Shown here piece after piece: positions 5,411 to 6,053 of a DNA stretch of 6,053 nt. The DNA comes from Pseudofrankia asymbiotica (lineage in GTDB: Bacteria; Actinomycetota; Actinomycetes; Frankiales; Frankiaceae): NCBI RefSeq assembly GCF_001983105.1, contig NZ_MOMC01000043.1, forward strand, positions 73,283 to 79,335. The letters run 5' to 3'. The position numbers and the translations under genes were made by a program. Positions within the stretch are counted from its first letter, which is position 1. Each line of letters starts with the position of its first letter. The notes under the pieces are model-generated. The model did not search any database, was not told the DNA's origin, and saw only the letters and a program-made list of their open reading frames with translations.

Positions 5411-6053
5411 CTACCGGCCCGCCAGCCGCGCCACGACCGGGGCGAACGCCTCCAGGTTGTCCTCACGGACCGTGATGTAGGAGAAGCCGTAGCGCTCGCG
5501 CCGCTCGACCAGCCGGTCGCAGATCTCGTCCACCGAGCCGATCAGCACGTGCGGGTGGTCAAGGGTGTCCCGGGGCGACAGGTCGAACATGCCGCGACTG
5601 GCGGCCCCCAGGTTCGCCACCGCCCCCTCGGGGTCGTCGGTGATGATCGTGAAGAAGGCGCCAACCTCCAGCGTCAACTGATCGAACCGCTCCCCCGCGG
5701 CCTCGCGCACCCAGCCGATCTTCTCCGCGGTCGCCTCGGCGGTGGCCGAGCGCACGCCCTCGGAGCCGAGCTTGCCCGTGGCGTTGTTGAGGTTGATCGC
5801 GACGACGTCGGCGGCGCGGGCCGCGGTTTGCAGGACGACGCGCCCTCCCCCGCCCACCGCGATCTCCGGCTGGCGCGCGGGCGTGGGCACCCCCTCGAAG
5901 CCGCTGGCGTGCACCCCGTGCTCACCGCGGACGTCGACCTGGCCCGGGCCGAAGCATGCCCGCAGCACCTCGATGACCTCCGCCATCCGGCGGATGCGGA
6001 CACCGGGGCGGTCGAGCGGGATGCCCATCGCCTCGTACTCGGCGGTGATCCAG
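5411..6053 (-). CDS. LLM-class F420-dependent oxidoreductase (5' end cut by window edge)
   Basis: The frame is open to the right edge, giving 213 visible C-terminal residues. The visible reading starts WITAEYEAMGIP, so the internal ATG at 6028 is not the true start, and roughly 80-100 N-terminal residues lie outside. It belongs to the bacterial luciferase-like TIM-barrel family: TAEYEAMGIPLDRPGVR followed by a helix of the MAEVIEVLRACF type, the strand-loop PEIAVGGGGRVVLQTAARAADVV (a cofactor phosphate-binding region in this family), and the C-terminal VGSVDEICDRLVERRERYGFSYITV-like segment (here IGSVDEICDRL...) before LEAFAPVVARLAG. Actinobacterial members of this type use coenzyme F420 for hydride transfer; FMN use cannot be excluded without the N-terminus. 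The substrate is unknown. It is the first gene in the visible run and is separated from the aldehyde dehydrogenase by a hairpin and an AT-rich element. Confidence 0.92.
   Translation of the reverse strand, partial: WITAEYEAMGIPLDRPGVRIRRMAEVIEVLRACFGPGQVDVRGEHGVHASGFEGVPTPARQPEIAVGGGGRVVLQTAARAADVVAINLNNATGKLGSEGVRSATAEATAEKIGWVREAAGERFDQLTLEVGAFFTIITDDPEGAVANLGAASRGMFDLSPRDTLDHPHVLIGSVDEICDRLVERRERYGFSYITVREDNLEAFAPVVARLAGR

Noticed and set aside
2641..5475. A 944-codon open frame on the plus strand
   Set aside because: It runs antisense to the ABM, VOC and aldehyde dehydrogenase genes, is rich in Arg, Pro and charged low-complexity sequence, and matches no domain. Long antisense frames are expected opposite GC-rich genes that avoid the relevant codons.
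5411..6028. F420 oxidoreductase starting at the ATG at 6028
   Set aside because: The eight codons upstream to the edge (WITAEYEA) are in frame and fit the family, so this Met is internal.

Overview
The window is about 70% G+C, with third codon positions almost always G or C, and every gene I can support lies on the minus strand. Codon bias, GGAGG-like ribosome binding sites, an F420-type oxidoreductase, a mycobacterial-style 3Fe-4S ferredoxin and an NDMA-type alcohol dehydrogenase all point to a high-GC actinobacterium (Frankia, Mycobacterium, Pseudonocardia or a relative). I cannot fix the genus from sequence alone.

Read in the direction of transcription (right to left), the layout is: the C-terminal two thirds of an F420-dependent luciferase-like oxidoreductase, cut by the right edge (5411-6053); an 88-base gap with a GC hairpin and an AT-rich element that may be a promoter or operator; an aldehyde dehydrogenase (3862-5322); a 162-base gap that appears to hold the decayed tail of another gene, perhaps an acyl-CoA dehydrogenase; a VOC/glyoxalase-fold protein (3133-3699); a small antibiotic-biosynthesis-monooxygenase (ABM) fold protein (2699-3061); a cytochrome P450 (1321-2598); a CxxH-type ferredoxin (982-1173); and a zinc-dependent MDR alcohol dehydrogenase whose C-terminus is cut by the left edge (1-891). 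The alcohol dehydrogenase runs off the edge and is easy to miss, but it reads open for 297 codons with all zinc ligands present.

Together the genes resemble an oxidative catabolic or tailoring cluster. The P450, fed by the ferredoxin, would hydroxylate a hydrophobic substrate, the alcohol dehydrogenase would oxidise the alcohol to an aldehyde or ketone, and the aldehyde dehydrogenase would make the acid. The VOC, ABM and F420 enzymes may act on neighbouring intermediates. The substrate is unknown, and no ferredoxin reductase or regulator is visible. I see no CRISPR array, insertion sequence, tRNA, rRNA or phage gene. The families are familiar; what is worth a second look is the gene remnant, the alanine tail of the P450, the unusual active-site context of the aldehyde dehydrogenase, and the predicted dependence on mycofactocin and F420 redox chemistry.
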